DNA from: Polyangiaceae bacterium
Lineage (GTDB): Bacteria > Myxococcota_A > Polyangia > Polyangiales > Polyangiaceae
Direction: 5' to 3'
Assembly (NCBI GenBank): GCA_013361525.1
Contig: JABFXY010000049.1
Location: 1 to 64,000 of the forward strand
Length of the DNA stretch: 64,000 nucleotides
The notes beneath the pieces are model-generated. The model had not been told where the DNA came from. It worked only from the letters and a program-made list of their open reading frames with translations, and made no database searches. The first letter of the stretch is position 1. Every line of letters starts with the position of its first letter. Positions 36,226-45,748 of the stretch are shown here, piece after piece. The position numbers and the translations under genes are program-made.

Positions 36226-37731
36226 ATGAAACCCCGATTTCCCACTGCTCGTCACCTGCGTTGGGCCGCGCCCATTTCAATGGCGTTATTCCTCGGTTTT
36301 GCCTGCAACGACGCTGACGAGATCGACGATCTCGGCGACGACGCGAGCGAGGACGACACCCAAGCACTCACGGCGAGCAATGGGCTCGTGGGCGAGTATT
36401 TCGACAACGTCGATTTTACGAACAAGAAGCTCACGCGCACCGACGCCAACGTCAATTTCAATTGGAACAGCAGCGCGCCCGCATCGGGAATGGGCAGCAA
36501 CACCTTTTCGATCCGCTGGACCGGTAAGGTGATGCCCCAATATTCGGAGACGTATCGCTTCTACGTCTATTCGGACGACAAGGCGAAGCTGTGGGTCAAC
36601 GGGCAGCTCGTGGTCTCGGACACGTCGAACGGCGGCAACTCGGAGAAGAGCGGAACCATCGCGCTCCAGGCCGGGCAGAAATACGATATCAAGCTCGAAT
36701 ATTCTGATAACAGCGGTACCGCGACCGTACGGCTGCGCTGGTCGAGCGCGAGCCGTTCGAAGGTGACGATTCCGTCCAGCGCGCTGTTTACCGGCGCCGA
36801 CACCGAAGAGCCGCCCACGGATCCCGAGGATCCGCCGACGGATCCCGGGGACCCGACGACACCGCCCCCTTCGGGCAGCGGCCCGTCGATCGCGGGGTGC
36901 CCGATGTTCCCCGCCGACAACCCGTGGAACCAAGACATCTCCACGGCGGCCGTCGACTCCAGGTCGGCGGCGTACATCAACTACATCATGGCGAACGGCG
37001 CCGACTACATGCACCCGGACTTCGGGTCGTACGCGGGATATGGCATCCCGTACGTGGTCGTGCCCGGTACCCAAACGAAGGTGCCGATGACCTTCGACTA
37101 TGACGAAGAGAGCGACCCGGGCCCGTATCCGATCCCGCAGAATGCGCCGATTGAAAATGGCGCCAACTCGACGGGAGATAGGCACATCCTCGTCGTCGAC
37201 AAGGACAACTGCAAACTCTACGAGACCTGGGATACGCATTACGTCGGTCCTGGTTGGCACGCGGGCGCCGGCGCCATCTTCGACCTGACGTCGAACGCCT
37301 TGCGTCCGGCGGGTTGGACCTCGGCGGACGCTGCGGGTCTACCGATCCTGCCCGGCCTCGTCCGGTACGAAGAGGCGGTCACGGCAGGCGAGATCAAACA
37401 CGCGCTGCGCTTCACCGTCGCGAAAACTCAACGCGCGTACGTCCACCCGGCGCGGCATTGGGCAAGCACCATCACGGACCCGAACGCGCCGCCGATGGGT
37501 CTGCGCCTACGCCTCAAAGCGTCGTACGACATCTCCGGCTACACGGGCGCGTCGCGCGTCATTCTTACCGCATTGAAGAAGTACGGAATGATCCTCGCCG
37601 ACAACGGATCCAATTGGTTCGTGAGCGGGACCTCGAATCCGAGCTTCGACGACAATAACCTCAATCAGCTGAAGAACGTTCCCGGGACGGCCTTCGAAGT
37701 CGTCGCCAGCGGACCGATCACGAAACCGTGA
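36226..37731 (+). CDS. PA14-domain lipoprotein
   Basis: 501 residues. Lipoprotein signal with Cys27 in LGFAC, then an acidic stretch (DDASEDD). Residues about 50-185 form a PA14 domain, a carbohydrate-binding beta-barrel: GLVGEYFDNVDFTN, SIRWTGKVMPQYSETYRFYV, DKAKLWVNGQLVV, GTIALQAGQKYDIKLEYSDN, and VRLRWSS. A Pro/Asp/Thr linker (about 195-220) connects to a roughly 280-residue C-terminal domain that begins CPMFPADNPWNQDIS and has HILVVDKDNCKLYETW and DFDYDEES-like segments. I cannot name this part, but it resembles secreted domains often attached to PA14. It probably binds glycans at the cell surface. A GCAA-loop hairpin follows the stop. Confidence 0.83.
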   Translation: MKPRFPTARHLRWAAPISMALFLGFACNDADEIDDLGDDASEDDTQALTASNGLVGEYFDNVDFTNKKLTRTDANVNFNWNSSAPASGMGSNTFSIRWTGKVMPQYSETYRFYVYSDDKAKLWVNGQLVVSDTSNGGNSEKSGTIALQAGQKYDIKLEYSDNSGTATVRLRWSSASRSKVTIPSSALFTGADTEEPPTDPEDPPTDPGDPTTPPPSGSGPSIAGCPMFPADNPWNQDISTAAVDSRSAAYINYIMANGADYMHPDFGSYAGYGIPYVVVPGTQTKVPMTFDYDEESDPGPYPIPQNAPIENGANSTGDRHILVVDKDNCKLYETWDTHYVGPGWHAGAGAIFDLTSNALRPAGWTSADAAGLPILPGLVRYEEAVTAGEIKHALRFTVAKTQRAYVHPARHWASTITDPNAPPMGLRLRLKASYDISGYTGASRVILTALKKYGMILADNGSNWFVSGTSNPSFDDNNLNQLKNVPGTAFEVVASGPITKP

Positions 37732-37756
37732 GATCTGATTGATGTTCGCCTGAGCC

Positions 37757-37780
37757 GCGCGCCCATGCAAATGGGCGCGC
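37757..37780 (+). terminator. Hairpin with GCAA tetraloop after the PA14 gene
   Basis: GCGCGCCCAT (37757-37766), loop GCAA, ATGGGCGCGC (37771-37780): a perfect 10-bp stem closed by a stable GNRA-type loop, 25 nt after the stop. No T-run follows. It sits between two convergent genes and could stop or stabilise the transcript. Confidence 0.55.
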
Positions 37781-37866
37781 AAGGCCACACCCGGACTACC
37801 TCGGCCGCTGCTCTCGACGTCTTATGCGTCGATCGAGCGCGGCTCTTTCTTTTCCCCTGCCCGACC

Positions 37867-38280
37867 TCACCCGCGACAGTAGTTGTTGATGCGGTCGACG
37901 AGATCCTTCTCGCGCTTGGAGAGCTCGCCGCTGCGTCGCTCCATCTCGCCGTAGTCGCTCGAGTCCTTGATCTCGCGCGCGTAGACGATCACGTCGGCGA
38001 GGAGCTTGCGGTACTCGTCGATGAAGGCTCGGAGCTCGGGCCGCTCGACTGCGACCTTGCCGACGCTCTGATCGAACGCCTCGATCTCGGCGATGCGCTC
38101 GTCGAGGTCCCTCGCGGCGTTGATGTCGGTGAGGACGTTCGAGCCCTTGTTGATCGTCTCGTTGAGCGAGTTGCACTCGCGGATGCGACCGATCTCGCCG
38201 CAACCGATGAACGCGACCGGCGCGACCACCAGGAGCAACGACGCGAGCGCGGAACGGACGATGCGATGGTGGCGGATCAC
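37867..38280 (-). CDS. Small helical lipoprotein, unknown function
   Basis: 137 residues. The GTG at 38280 with GGAGA upstream gives a lipoprotein signal and Cys27 in AFIGCGE. The mature part is almost all helix (about 30-137), charged, with ECNSLNETINKG, IAEIEAFDQSVGKV and SGELSKREKDLVDRIN suggesting an amphipathic bundle or coiled coil. Two more Cys (in RECNS and NNYCRG) could form a disulfide tying its ends together. No family is recognised. It is divergent from the large lipid enzyme gene, 202 bp away. Confidence 0.75.
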   Translation of the reverse strand: MIRHHRIVRSALASLLLVVAPVAFIGCGEIGRIRECNSLNETINKGSNVLTDINAARDLDERIAEIEAFDQSVGKVAVERPELRAFIDEYRKLLADVIVYAREIKDSSDYGEMERRSGELSKREKDLVDRINNYCRG

Positions 38281-38482
38281 GGGCTGGTCTCCGGCGAAAG
38301 TGCCGCGTTGGCTAACGCGACGCGTAGGCTCGTCGCCGATGCGGGACGTGGCGGCGTTCTACCACGCGCATTCGCTTGACGCTTCGTCGTCCGCGGACGA
38401 AACGGGGGCCCCCCGGCGCGTCAGCGCCCGTTCCGTGACCGATTAGTCATGGGCTTGGGTCCCACGAGGAGCAAACGTCGTC

Positions 38483-41400
38483 ATGCAGAACGGGTCGCGG
38501 TCGAACTGGAGTGGGGAGCATCCCTCAGACGCACCCGCCGTGCGCGAGCCGGCCGGACTTTCCGGCGGGCATTCCAAGACCGAGAGCAACGGCGTGTCGC
38601 TCGCGCACGTTCCCTCCGGCGTGCGGCCGCTCGAACCGTCCAAGCTGCTGCGCGGCGCACGGCTGGTGGTCGTCGGCGGAACGGGCTTCTTGGGCAAGGT
38701 CTGGGCGGGTCTGCTGCTCCACCGTTTCCCGGAGATCGGGCACCTGTTTCTCCTGGTGCGGCCGAAGAAGGATCAGACCGCGGAAGAGCGGTTTTGGTCG
38801 CAGGTCGTTCCCTCGCCTTGTTTCGACCCGGTCCGTGAGGCGCACCCCGGCGACGCGTTCGAGCGCTTCATGCGCGAGAAAATCACGCCGGTCGCGGGCG
38901 ACGTCGTGGAGGACAAGCTCGGCATCGATCCCGAGCTCATCGCGCGCCTGAAGGGCACGATCACGGCGGTCGTGAACGTCGCCGGCGTGGTCGATTTCAA
39001 CCCGCCGCTCGACGAGGCCCTGGAGGTGAACGCCTTCGGCGTGAACAACCTCGTGTCGCTCGCGAAAGAGCTCGGCGCGCCCGTGATGCACACGAGCACC
39101 TGTTACGTAGCGGGCTACCGCTCCGGTCTCATCGAGGAGATCGATCCGACGGAGGCGCCGTTTCCGCGCGCGGTGGGGGAGAAGCTCCTCGGTCAATACC
39201 AGCCGTTTCGCCTGCTCGATCGCTCGCATTGGGATCCGCAGCGCGAGATCGACGAGTGCCTCGATCTCGTCCGCATGGCGCGCCACCGCTCGAACGACGC
39301 GTTCCGCCAGAGCGCGTTCCTCGACGAGGCGAAGAAGAACCTCGCCGATCGCGGCGAGCCGAGCCGCGGCAAGCCGCTGGACGACGAGCTCGCGAAGGTG
39401 AAGCGCAAGTTCGTCGAGGCTCAGCTCGTCGAAGCCGGGTCGGAGCGGGCCCGCTTCTGGGGCTGGAGCAACATCTACACTTACACGAAGAGCATCGGCG
39501 AGCAGGTCCTCGCACGGAGCGGCGTGCCGTACACGATCGTGCGCCCCGCCGTCGTCGAGTCGAGCTGCGAGTATCCCGTCACCGGCTGGAACGAAGGCAT
39601 CAATACGAGCGCGCCGTTCATCTACATGGCGCTCAAAGGCACGGTCCGTTTTCCCGGGGATCCGAAGGTCCACCTCGACATCATCCCGGTCGACATGGTG
39701 GCGAGCGGCATGCTCGCGTCGCTGTGCGAGCTCATCGATGGGACGCAGAAGCCGGTTTACCAATACGGCGTCACCGACACGAATCCGTGCTCGATGGAGC
39801 GGTATCTGGAGCTCATCGGCCTCTACAAGCGCAAGAGGGTCCTCGACGGCAAGACGACGAAGCTCTTCGATCTCGCGAGCCAACACTTCGAGTCGCTCGG
39901 CGTCACGAAGTCGGAATACAAATCCTGGGGCCCGCACCAGACCGCCAATGCGATGCGCGGCGTCGGCAAGGCGCTCGAAACGGTCGCGTTCGGTCCGCTC
40001 GCGTCGATCTTCAAGCCCGCCGCGCGCGCGCTGAAGAGCGCTGCGAAGATGGAAGATCGACAGGGCGACATCATGGATTTGTTCGTCCCGTTCACCGCGG
40101 AGTCGGACTGGATCTTCTCGTGCGCGAACACCCGCGCCGCATTCGCTCGCATGCCCGCGGAGGATCGCGAGAAGTTCATCTGGTCGCCGGAGAGCCTCGA
40201 TTGGCGCCAGTGGATGTACGAGGTCCACCTGCCGGGTCTCGAGAAATGGATTCTTCCGCAGATCGACGAGAAGATGACGCGCGAGCTCAAAGCGTTGCGC
40301 TCGTACGATCATCTCCTCGATGTCCTCGACGAGGTCGCCGAGCGCCATAGCCATGCGCTCGCGCTGCAAGAGGTCACCGACGATGGCCTCTCGCGCATTA
40401 CCTTCAAGCAATGGCGCGATGCTTCGTATTTCGTCGCGCAGCGCCTGCGCGATGCGGGTGTCGTGCCGGGCGATCGCGTCGTCCTCTCGGGTCGCAATCA
40501 GCCGGGTTGGGGCATCGCCTACTTCGGCATTCTGCGGCTCGGTGCGGTCGCGGTCCCTGTCGACCCTGCCCTCGAAGGCCCGCAGCTCCTCAACATCGTT
40601 CGATCGAGCGCGGCGACCGCGGCGATCTGGGACGAGACGGTCGAAGACAAGGGCGCCTCCGCGGTTCGCAAAGCGCTCCCGAGCCTCGCGATCCTTCCCC
40701 TCTACGAGACGACCAGCCCGAGCGACGGCGAAGCCCGGCTCGCGCGCGCCTCGATCGAGAGCGCGAAGCCCCAGGGGGAGGACGTCGCGAGCATCATCTA
40801 CACGAGCGGCACGACCGGCGAGCCGAAGGGCGTGATGCTCATGCACAAGAACTTCACGGGGCTGCTCGCCGCGCTCGCCCCGCTGTTCCCGCTCACGCCG
40901 AACGATCACGTCCTGTCGGTGCTGCCGTTGCACCACACGTTCGAGTTCACCTGTGGCCTCTTGCTTCCGCTGATGTTGGGCGCGCGCACCATTTACCTGC
41001 GCGAGCTGACGTCGGAAGGCTTGAAGGAAGGCCTCGCCGTGGGACGCATCACCGCAATGGCGGGCGTCCCCGCGCTTTGGCAGATGCTCGAGCGCCGTAT
41101 CGTCACCGAAGTCAAAGACAAGGGCCCGTTCGCGATGCGCGCATTCGATACCGCGCTCGAGCTGAACCGGCTCATCGGCAAACGCACCGGTCTCAATGCG
41201 GGCCGCCTCTTCTTCGGCTCGGTCCACGGCGCGCTCGGCGGGCGCATTCGCCACCTCATCTCCGGCGGCGCCGCGCTCCCGAAAGACACGGCGAAGATGT
41301 TCGCGGGCCTGGGTCTGCCTCTGAGCGAAGGTTATGGGCTCACCGAGGCTGCCCCGGTCCTCACCGTCGCCAAGGCTTCGATGAAGGCGTCGATCGGCAA

Positions 41401-43318
41401 CGTGGGGCTGCCCGTCCCCGGCGTTCAGATCAAGATCGCGACGCCCGATGCAGAAGGCGTCGGTGAGGTCCTCGCCAAGGGACCGAACGTCATGAAGGGT
41501 TACGAAGGCAACCCCGACGCGACCGCCCAGGTCATCGATCAAGAGGGGTGGCTCCACACCGGCGATCTCGGAAAGCTCGACAAGCGAGGGCGCCTCACGA
41601 TCGTCGGCCGCTCGAAGGAGGTCATCGTCGGCCCGAGCGGCGAGAACGTGTATCCAGACGACGTCGAGGCGTTGCTCGGCGACGTCGACGGGATCCGCGA
41701 GCTTTCGATCGTCGGTCTGCCGGACGGCAGCGGCGGTGAGCGCGTCGGTTGTTTGGCGGTCCCCAGAGCCGGTGCCGAAGACGAATCGTCCTCGAACCGC
41801 AATGCGCGCAAAGAGCGAGCGCTCCGCGCGCTACGTGATGCATTCGAGGCGTTGCCGCGCGTCGCACGCCCCACGGTCGTGCACCTCATCGACGCGGATT
41901 TGCCGCGCACCGCGACGCGGAAAGTGAAGCGCTCCGAGGTGCGCGAAGTGCTCACCAAGCTCAACGAAGCGACCGCGAGCGCAGAAGGCGCCGAAGGCCG
42001 CGGCACGCAGGTGCGCAACGTCGTCGCGTCGATCACGAACAAGGCGGTGACGGAGCTCTCGACGCGGACCAGCCTGCGCGGTGATCTCGGCGTCGATTCG
42101 CTCCTGGCGGTCGAGCTCGCGAGCGCGCTGGAGACGGCGCTCGGCGCCGCGCTCGATCCGAAAGAGCTCGCGAAATGCGAGACGGTCGGCGACGTCGAGG
42201 AGCTTGCGCGCCGCTCCGTTCGGGCGAAGGCGATCGAGGTCGTGTCCGAAGAAGGCCCGACGGAGATCGAGCGCATCGACATCCCCGAGCCCGTGGCCGA
42301 AGCGGCCAAGCGCGCGCTCACGCGTGTGCAAATGGGCTTCTACGCGAACGTGATGAAGCCGCGGGTCTACGGCCGCGCGCACATCCCGCAAAACCGCAAC
42401 ACGATCGTCGCCTCCAACCACGCGAGCCACCTCGACATGGGGTTCGTGAAGTACGCGCTCGGCACCTACGGCGAAGACATCGTCTCGCTCGCCGCGCAGG
42501 ACTACTTCTTCGAAGGCAACAAATGGCGGCGAGCGTATTTCGAGAACTTCACGAACCTCGCGCCGTTCGATCGAAAGGGTGGTTTGCGACAGGCATTGCG
42601 CATCGCCGGTGATCACCTCGAGCGCGGTCGCACCGTGCTCATCTTCCCGGAAGGGACGCGCTCTACCGACGGGTCGATTCAAGAGTTCAAACCGGCGATT
42701 GGGTATCTCGCACTCACCCAAAACGTCGACATTCTGCCGGTTTATCTCGGTGGCACGTACGAAGCGATGAAGAAGGGCTCGCGTGTTCCCACGCGACGCG
42801 ACATCCACGCGAAGATCGGCCTACCTCTCGCGGTGCGCGACCTCAAGCGCCTCACCGAGGGGATGAAGTTCAGCGCGGCGTGCCGAAAGATCGCGGAGAT
42901 CGCCGAGCAAGCGGTGCGCGCGCTCAAAGACGGGCACATCCTCGACATTCGATCACTCGACCGCGAGGACGACGTCAAATCGCAAGTCGTCGAGCACCCG
43001 CTCGCGAAGCTGTTCCGCGAGCTCGAAGGGCGCTTCCGCGCCGACCGCGTCGAGCGCCCGCTGACGTTCTATTTCACGTTGGGCGCCGAGGCCGACGAGA
43101 AGTGGACCCTCCGGGTCGATACGGAGAAATGCACGGCCGCACGCGGCAAGCCCGACTCCGGCGTTGCCGACTGCGTGCTCAAGACGAGCACTGAAATCTT
43201 CTTCCGCATCGTCAAGGAAGCGTACGTACCGACGCCGATGGAGTTCATGACGGGCGCGGTGAAGAGCAACGACGTCGCCCTCCTGCAAACGTTCCAAAAG
43301 GTGTTCGATCTGTCATGA
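38483..43318 (+). CDS. Multidomain lipid enzyme: acyl reductase, acyl-AMP ligase, carrier protein, PlsC acyltransferase, SCP2-like
   Basis: 1611 residues. Order: (1) NAD(P)-dependent fatty-acyl/thioester reductase (about 58-480) with VVVGGTGFLG, HTSTCYVAGY and YTYTK (Tyr332, Lys336); (2) adenylate-forming acyl ligase (about 620-1130) with IIYTSGTTGEPKGV near 771-784, LSEGYGLTEAAP and GWLHTGDLG; (3) acyl carrier domain with phosphopantetheine Ser1206 in LGVDSLLAVE; (4) PlsC/LPLAT acyltransferase (about 1285-1490) with NHASHLD (His1313, Asp1318) and FPEGTRS; (5) an SCP2-like tail. It can in principle activate, carry, reduce and transfer an acyl chain, which suggests ether lipid, fatty alcohol or wax ester synthesis. 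It resembles in concept ElbD of Myxococcus xanthus ether-lipid synthesis, but I could not compare sequences. GAGGAG precedes the ATG by 11 nt. Confidence 0.88.
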   Translation: MQNGSRSNWSGEHPSDAPAVREPAGLSGGHSKTESNGVSLAHVPSGVRPLEPSKLLRGARLVVVGGTGFLGKVWAGLLLHRFPEIGHLFLLVRPKKDQTAEERFWSQVVPSPCFDPVREAHPGDAFERFMREKITPVAGDVVEDKLGIDPELIARLKGTITAVVNVAGVVDFNPPLDEALEVNAFGVNNLVSLAKELGAPVMHTSTCYVAGYRSGLIEEIDPTEAPFPRAVGEKLLGQYQPFRLLDRSHWDPQREIDECLDLVRMARHRSNDAFRQSAFLDEAKKNLADRGEPSRGKPLDDELAKVKRKFVEAQLVEAGSERARFWGWSNIYTYTKSIGEQVLARSGVPYTIVRPAVVESSCEYPVTGWNEGINTSAPFIYMALKGTVRFPGDPKVHLDIIPVDMVASGMLASLCELIDGTQKPVYQYGVTDTNPCSMERYLELIGLYKRKRVLDGKTTKLFDLASQHFESLGVTKSEYKSWGPHQTANAMRGVGKALETVAFGPLASIFKPAARALKSAAKMEDRQGDIMDLFVPFTAESDWIFSCANTRAAFARMPAEDREKFIWSPESLDWRQWMYEVHLPGLEKWILPQIDEKMTRELKALRSYDHLLDVLDEVAERHSHALALQEVTDDGLSRITFKQWRDASYFVAQRLRDAGVVPGDRVVLSGRNQPGWGIAYFGILRLGAVAVPVDPALEGPQLLNIVRSSAATAAIWDETVEDKGASAVRKALPSLAILPLYETTSPSDGEARLARASIESAKPQGEDVASIIYTSGTTGEPKGVMLMHKNFTGLLAALAPLFPLTPNDHVLSVLPLHHTFEFTCGLLLPLMLGARTIYLRELTSEGLKEGLAVGRITAMAGVPALWQMLERRIVTEVKDKGPFAMRAFDTALELNRLIGKRTGLNAGRLFFGSVHGALGGRIRHLISGGAALPKDTAKMFAGLGLPLSEGYGLTEAAPVLTVAKASMKASIGNVGLPVPGVQIKIATPDAEGVGEVLAKGPNVMKGYEGNPDATAQVIDQEGWLHTGDLGKLDKRGRLTIVGRSKEVIVGPSGENVYPDDVEALLGDVDGIRELSIVGLPDGSGGERVGCLAVPRAGAEDESSSNRNARKERALRALRDAFEALPRVARPTVVHLIDADLPRTATRKVKRSEVREVLTKLNEATASAEGAEGRGTQVRNVVASITNKAVTELSTRTSLRGDLGVDSLLAVELASALETALGAALDPKELAKCETVGDVEELARRSVRAKAIEVVSEEGPTEIERIDIPEPVAEAAKRALTRVQMGFYANVMKPRVYGRAHIPQNRNTIVASNHASHLDMGFVKYALGTYGEDIVSLAAQDYFFEGNKWRRAYFENFTNLAPFDRKGGLRQALRIAGDHLERGRTVLIFPEGTRSTDGSIQEFKPAIGYLALTQNVDILPVYLGGTYEAMKKGSRVPTRRDIHAKIGLPLAVRDLKRLTEGMKFSAACRKIAEIAEQAVRALKDGHILDIRSLDREDDVKSQVVEHPLAKLFRELEGRFRADRVERPLTFYFTLGAEADEKWTLRVDTEKCTAARGKPDSGVADCVLKTSTEIFFRIVKEAYVPTPMEFMTGAVKSNDVALLQTFQKVFDLS

Positions 43319-44319
43319 GCCACAAGCGGTTGTTCATCACGGGCGGCACGGGGTTCCTCGGGCGTTACGTCGTCGACGAGCTCCTCGCGCGAGGACACGA
43401 GGTCGTCGCGCTGGTTCGCAATCCGTCGGAGGCCGCGCTTCCCGATGGGGTGGTCACGGTGACGGGCGACATCCTCGATGCAGCGAGCGTCGAAGCGGCC
43501 GCCGCCGGATGTGAAGCCGTGTTTCATTGTGCCGGGAAGGTGTCGCGCGATCCGGCCGACGCCGAGGTCATGCACAAGGTGCATGTCGAAGGCACCAAGA
43601 CGGTCCTCGACGCCGTTCGCCGCGCCGGCGTGAAGCGCGCCGTCGTCGCGAGCACCAGCGGGACGATCGCCGTCACCACCGACCCCGACGACATTCGCGA
43701 CGAGACCGCGAGCCCGCCGACCGATCTCATCGGCAAATGGCCCTATTACCGGTCGAAGCTCTACGCCGAAATGGCCGCGCTCGATCGCAACGACCCGCCG
43801 AACTTCGAAGTCGTCGTCGTGAGCCCGACCCTTCTATTGGGCCCCGGCGACGTTCACGGATCGTCGACGGGTGACGTCGCCGACTTCATCGACGGTCGCA
43901 TTCCCGCGGTTCCCGGCGGCGGGTTGTCGTTCGTCGATGCACGCGACGCCGCGCAAGCGATGGTCCTCGCGTGGGAGAACGGCCAGGCCGGCGAGCGATA
44001 TCTGGTCGCCGCACAGAACCTCACGATGGCGACGTTCTGCGGCAAGCTCGAGCGCATCAGCGGCGTTCGTGCGCCGGCCGCGCGCGTGCCCCGTAGCGTC
44101 CTCCTCGCAAAAGCGAGCGCGTATCTCGACCGCGCGCTCGCCAAACGCACCAACGTGAAGCCGCGCCTCGACGAGACGAGCCTCGAGATGGCGCAGTACT
44201 ACTGGTACGTCGACTCCACGAAGGCGCGCGAGCAGCTCGGTTGGGTGCCGCGCGATCCGCAGGACACGCTCGCCGATACGGTTCGCGACCTCCGCGACCG
44301 CGGCGTCGTTTGGGGCTGA
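43315..44319 (+). CDS. NAD-dependent epimerase/reductase (extended SDR)
   Basis: 334 residues. Rossmann motif FITGGTGFLGRYV at the N-terminus, VTGDILD, VFHCAGKVSRDPAD, and catalytic YYRSK (Tyr-xxx-Lys). C-terminal features (AGERYLVAAQNLTMATFC, ARVPRSVLLAKA) match the dihydroflavonol-reductase, 3-beta-HSD and hopanoid-associated epimerase group. It reduces a carbonyl or epimerises a sugar or lipid-linked substrate with NAD(P)H. The ATG overlaps the stop of the 1611-residue lipid enzyme by 4 bp (ATGA), so it is translationally coupled and probably acts on the same product, for example reducing a keto or aldehyde intermediate. The substrate is unproven. Confidence 0.9.
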   Translation: MSHKRLFITGGTGFLGRYVVDELLARGHEVVALVRNPSEAALPDGVVTVTGDILDAASVEAAAAGCEAVFHCAGKVSRDPADAEVMHKVHVEGTKTVLDAVRRAGVKRAVVASTSGTIAVTTDPDDIRDETASPPTDLIGKWPYYRSKLYAEMAALDRNDPPNFEVVVVSPTLLLGPGDVHGSSTGDVADFIDGRIPAVPGGGLSFVDARDAAQAMVLAWENGQAGERYLVAAQNLTMATFCGKLERISGVRAPAARVPRSVLLAKASAYLDRALAKRTNVKPRLDETSLEMAQYYWYVDSTKAREQLGWVPRDPQDTLADTVRDLRDRGVVWG

Positions 44320-44476
44320 CGAGTCTCACACACGCGCGGCTCGCCCTATGTAAGCGAGCCCGCTCCGTGTCGAACGAGACACGCGCTGTGTCGCCCGACA
44401 CACCGCTTTTCATCGGCGAATTCGCACAGTTCGGCCTCGTCGGAGCGTTGTCACGCTTCGCCGTAGAGCCGGCAAG

Positions 44477-45643
44477 ATGCGAAAAGGCTCTCTGGTCGTC
44501 GCGGTAGGTTTCCTCGTCGCTTGCTCCACTCGCCCTTCGCCGGCGCCTGCCGTTCCGGCCTCCGAGGCAACCGCTTCCACCGCCGTCACCTCCGCCGAGC
44601 CTGCTGCGGACTCCGCCCCCGTCGCGCTCGCTTCGCTTTCGGATCTCAAGATTGGACCCTTCGCGGCCGAGGCGGCGCACCCCGAGCAGTCGCTGTGCAC
44701 CGAGGCGTCGGGAGCGCGGGGCTTCTATGGCTTCTACCGAACCGACGCTTGGGAGAAGGGCAACACCGTCCTCACCTTCGACGACGGTCCTCACCCCACC
44801 GCCACGCCGCGGGTCCTCGATCTCCTCGCGAAGCACGAGCTGCCCGCGACCTTCTTCGTGGTCGGACGCGCCATATCGCGTGACACCTACCCCCTTATCC
44901 AACGAATCGTGGCCGAGGGGCACACGCTCGGCTCTCACTCGTATAGCCACGACGTCAAAATGACCCGCGTCGGTGCCCCCGCCGACAGTGTGGAGACCAT
45001 CGTCGGCCAGCACGCGGTCACGGCCATCCTCATCGACATCTCATTGATGGCCAAGTCGGGCGACGACTTCGACGCGATGTTCTCGCAGGTTTTCGAGCGC
45101 GACCCCGCACAATGGCTCACCCCCGGCGCCATCAAATCCGAATACCGGACCTTCTCGGCTCGGCACGACGAGCTCCTCGCCGAGCGCGGTTATGAAGACG
45201 GCGAGCACCCCTATACGGTGCTCTATTCGCGTCCGCCGGGGGGTGGCCCGTACGTGGAGCACGACGGCGCGGCCGGGATTGCGATCTACGACTCCGCGCT
45301 TCGGGAGCTCAAGATGATGAACGTCATGTGGCACGGAGCGTCCGGCGACACCGTCCCGGAGAAGCGCTCGGACTACGGTTTCCTCACCGACAACCTCGCC
45401 AAATATTCGAAGAGCGGCGGGGTGCTCCTCATTCACGACTACATTCGCTCGGACGCGCTCGCCAAAGGCCTCGAGCGAATGGTCCAAGACGATGCCGTGA
45501 AGATCGTCCCGATCGACGACGCCGTTCGCGCCAAATATCGGTGCGACGGTAATACCCTGACGGCCAAGCTCCACGGCGCGGCACCGGGCTCCGTCCTCGC
45601 GGGCGGTTCGATTGGCCCCCTGCCTGCCGGGTTTGGCGGCTGA
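44477..45643 (+). CDS. Polysaccharide deacetylase (NodB/CE4) lipoprotein
   Basis: 388 residues. Lipoprotein signal with Cys16 in FLVAC, then a Ser/Ala/Pro linker to about residue 55. The NodB domain has motif 1 TFDDGPHP (metal Asp pair) and motif 2 HSYSHD (His-x3-His). Between the later strands there is a longer insert than in simple chitin deacetylases (about 185-260, MAKSGDDFDAMFSQVF region). RPPGGGPYVEHDG supplies the Arg/Pro motif 3, and GGVLLIHDYIRSD supplies the last His motif. It should remove N- or O-acetyl groups from a cell-wall or surface polysaccharide. It lies 157 bp after the SDR gene and ends before a strong bidirectional hairpin. Confidence 0.92.
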   Translation: MRKGSLVVAVGFLVACSTRPSPAPAVPASEATASTAVTSAEPAADSAPVALASLSDLKIGPFAAEAAHPEQSLCTEASGARGFYGFYRTDAWEKGNTVLTFDDGPHPTATPRVLDLLAKHELPATFFVVGRAISRDTYPLIQRIVAEGHTLGSHSYSHDVKMTRVGAPADSVETIVGQHAVTAILIDISLMAKSGDDFDAMFSQVFERDPAQWLTPGAIKSEYRTFSARHDELLAERGYEDGEHPYTVLYSRPPGGGPYVEHDGAAGIAIYDSALRELKMMNVMWHGASGDTVPEKRSDYGFLTDNLAKYSKSGGVLLIHDYIRSDALAKGLERMVQDDAVKIVPIDDAVRAKYRCDGNTLTAKLHGAAPGSVLAGGSIGPLPAGFGG

Positions 45644-45687
45644 GGAATCAGAGCAACCGAATTGCGCTGTATTGGGCGCCCGGATCG

Positions 45688-45728
45688 CGCTCGGCTTGCC
45701 GAACAATGAGGCAAGCCGAGCGTTCTTC
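45688..45728. terminator. Strong hairpin terminator between convergent genes
   Basis: A perfect 13-bp stem, CGCTCGGCTTGCC (45688-45700) with GGCAAGCCGAGCG (45710-45722), a 9-nt loop, and TTCTTCG after it on the plus strand. It stands 45 nt after the deacetylase stop and 21 bp before the stop of the convergent histone-like gene, so it can serve both transcripts. Confidence 0.82.
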
Positions 45729-45748
45729 GATTCGAGGCGAGCGGCTTT

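Noticed and set aside
38525-41557. A 1010-residue open frame on the minus strand opposite the large lipid enzyme
   Set aside because: It is antisense to a gene with clear catalytic motifs, is rich in Arg/Asp/Glu/Val without any fold, and arises from the high GC content.
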